Source: Casimicrobium huifangae (lineage in GTDB: Bacteria; Pseudomonadota; Gammaproteobacteria; Burkholderiales; Casimicrobiaceae). From it: a DNA stretch of 64,000 nt. Under the pieces are notes generated by a model. It searched no databases, was not told the origin of the DNA, and saw only the letters and a list, made by a program, of their open reading frames with translations. Location: contig NZ_CP041352.1 in NCBI RefSeq assembly GCF_009746125.1, forward strand, positions 4,324,436 through 4,388,435. Reading direction: 5' to 3'. The first letter of the stretch is position 1, and every line of letters begins with the position of its first letter. Position numbers and translations under genes: made by a program. Shown in pieces: positions 63,139 to 64,000 of the stretch.

Positions 63139-63843
63139 ATGCAAACGCCCACCTTTGCCTTTGTCGCCCAACTGGCGCGCCGCGCCGGTTTTGCGCTGCT
63201 GCCGGTGATCGTCGCCAGCGCATCGCTGACACTGGCGGCAACTGCGGAAGCGCAGCAGGCCTATGTCTCGGCTCGAACCAATCTGCGCGCCGGTCCCGAC
63301 CGTGGCTACCCCGCAGTAGCATGGCTTGGCACCGGCACCTCGGTATATGTGCACGGCTGCGTCAGCGGCTACTACTGGTGTGATGTATCGAGCGGCTCCG
63401 TGCGCGGCTGGGCCAATGCCCGCCACCTGCAGTACTACTACCAGAGCCGGCGTGTGCCCATCTACGGTGTGGGCGCCCGCTATGGTTTCCCGGTTGTGGG
63501 CTACGCGGCCAGCTCCTACTGGGACAGCTACTACCGCGACCGCCCCTGGTATGGTGATCGCCATCGCTGGGACGGCTGGCGCCCAGGTTACGCGCCACCG
63601 GCCTATGCGGCACCGGCACCACGTCCGCATTACGTCGCGCCGCAGCCACGTGTGTACAACAACCCGCCGCCCGTGCACGTTGCGCCGCAGCCCAGGCCGC
63701 ACTACAACTCACCGTCCTATGTGGCGCCGCCGCAGCATCGCGAGCGTCAGCGGGTAACCGAGCAGGCGCCGCGCCAGCCGCAGCAGCACCAGCAGCGCGC
63801 CATGCCGCCGGCACATCAGCCGGGGAACAGTTTCCGCCCGTAG
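63139..63843 (+). CDS. Exported SH3-domain protein with Pro/His-rich tail, paralogue 2
   Basis: A protein of 234 aa with a signal peptide to about residue 38 (AEA-QQ). The SH3 domain has TNLRAGPDRGYPAVAWLGTG and WCDVSSGSVRGWANARHLQY. The middle part SYWDSYYRDRPWYGDRHRWD corresponds to the same region in paralogue 1. The tail is rich in Pro, Tyr, His and Gln (APQPRPHYNSPSYVAPP). Starts at the ATG behind AAGGAG; the ATG at 63082 is less likely. Probably envelope-located, binding peptidoglycan or metal; function unknown. Confidence 0.85.
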   Translation: MQTPTFAFVAQLARRAGFALLPVIVASASLTLAATAEAQQAYVSARTNLRAGPDRGYPAVAWLGTGTSVYVHGCVSGYYWCDVSSGSVRGWANARHLQYYYQSRRVPIYGVGARYGFPVVGYAASSYWDSYYRDRPWYGDRHRWDGWRPGYAPPAYAAPAPRPHYVAPQPRVYNNPPPVHVAPQPRPHYNSPSYVAPPQHRERQRVTEQAPRQPQQHQQRAMPPAHQPGNSFRP

Positions 63844-63912
63844 AGGTCATTGGTGGCGTCCATTCGATGAAATTAGCCATTTAGTTGCGCATTCCCTGTG
63901 CAAAATGGCCGG

Positions 63913-64000
63913 ATGCAAAACGCCACCACGCCTGCCTTCGACATTTCTGCCAAGACGCATAACCCAAACGCTGGGCTGCGTGGCAACTACGCCCGGATGG
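63913..64000 (+). CDS. Start of an unidentified gene, 3' part outside window
   Basis: An ATG at 63913 opens a frame that stays open to the end of the window (29 codons, MQNATTPAFDISAKTHNPNA then GLRGNYARM). There is no strong ribosome site. The sequence is too short to name a family. It could also be a random open frame. Confidence 0.4.
   Translation, partial: MQNATTPAFDISAKTHNPNAGLRGNYARM

Overview
The window is a GC-rich chromosomal segment from a betaproteobacterium. The evidence is the gatCAB cluster facing a mreBCD-mrdAB-rlpA run, the atpIBEFHAGDC order, beta-type fatty acid oxidation genes and an IPTL-CTERM-like tail. The genus cannot be fixed from the sequence. Most of it is ordinary housekeeping DNA with short operons. 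Many adjacent genes overlap by 4 nt (ATGA). There is no prophage, transposase, rRNA operon or CRISPR array.

Layout. 1-3.4 kb: the 3' part of a LysR regulator and an amino-acid ABC importer (binding protein and two permeases, no ATPase). 3.5-6.6 kb: type II NADH dehydrogenase, whose last ~67 bp recur downstream between two palindromic repeats, then a GNAT acetyltransferase overlapping purC head to head. 6.7-9.8 kb: an O-GlcNAc-transferase-like protein and a K+ channel. 9.8-14.1 kb: a TetR-fadI-fadJ-like operon with a PsrA-type operator. 14.4-18.9 kb: histidine phosphatase, peptide-binding protein, M81 peptidase and a tRNA with anticodon CAT. 18.9-27.2 kb: a 1745-residue surface protein with seven near-identical DUF11 modules, then DUF1499, HAD and glpD genes. 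27.4-34.4 kb: the complete ATP synthase operon with a strong predicted promoter. 34.7-38.1 kb: a Wzm/Wzt-type polysaccharide exporter, an inositol-phosphatase-like enzyme and a peroxiredoxin. 38.3-40.5 kb: a small accessory cassette. 40.6-42.7 kb: yciA and two exported hydrolase-like proteins. 42.9-57.0 kb: gatBAC facing mreBCD-mrdA-mrdB-rlpA-tolB-pal-cpoB-mutY, which places cell elongation and Tol-Pal envelope genes in one transcription direction. 57.1-64 kb: an OmpA-like lipoprotein with a Ser/Thr kinase, a DUF2809 protein, a YeeE/YedE transporter, two paralogous SH3 proteins and the start of another gene.

Two things stand out. First, six intergenic spacers (near 6.6, 14.3, 34.7, 42.8, 57.0 and 61.0 kb) each hold a ~117-bp dyad-symmetric element. 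It has ends like CAGCTTTTTG..GAAA, a GCCC/GGGC hairpin in each arm and a central AAGTCGACTT-like core that lies at the midpoint of every copy. It looks like an undescribed non-autonomous repeat or structured element. Second, the 38.3-40.5 kb cassette pairs an AlbA_2/HATPase/winged-helix protein with a short DprA/SLOG-like protein. Between the start of the first gene's tail and the second gene lie six copies of TCATTAT within 264 bp, several arranged as inverted pairs, suggesting a self-regulated accessory or defence-like module. Other dispersed repeat families (a GACGAATGACGAA type, a GGCGGGAATCCAG type and a CCCTCTCCC type) occupy other spacers.
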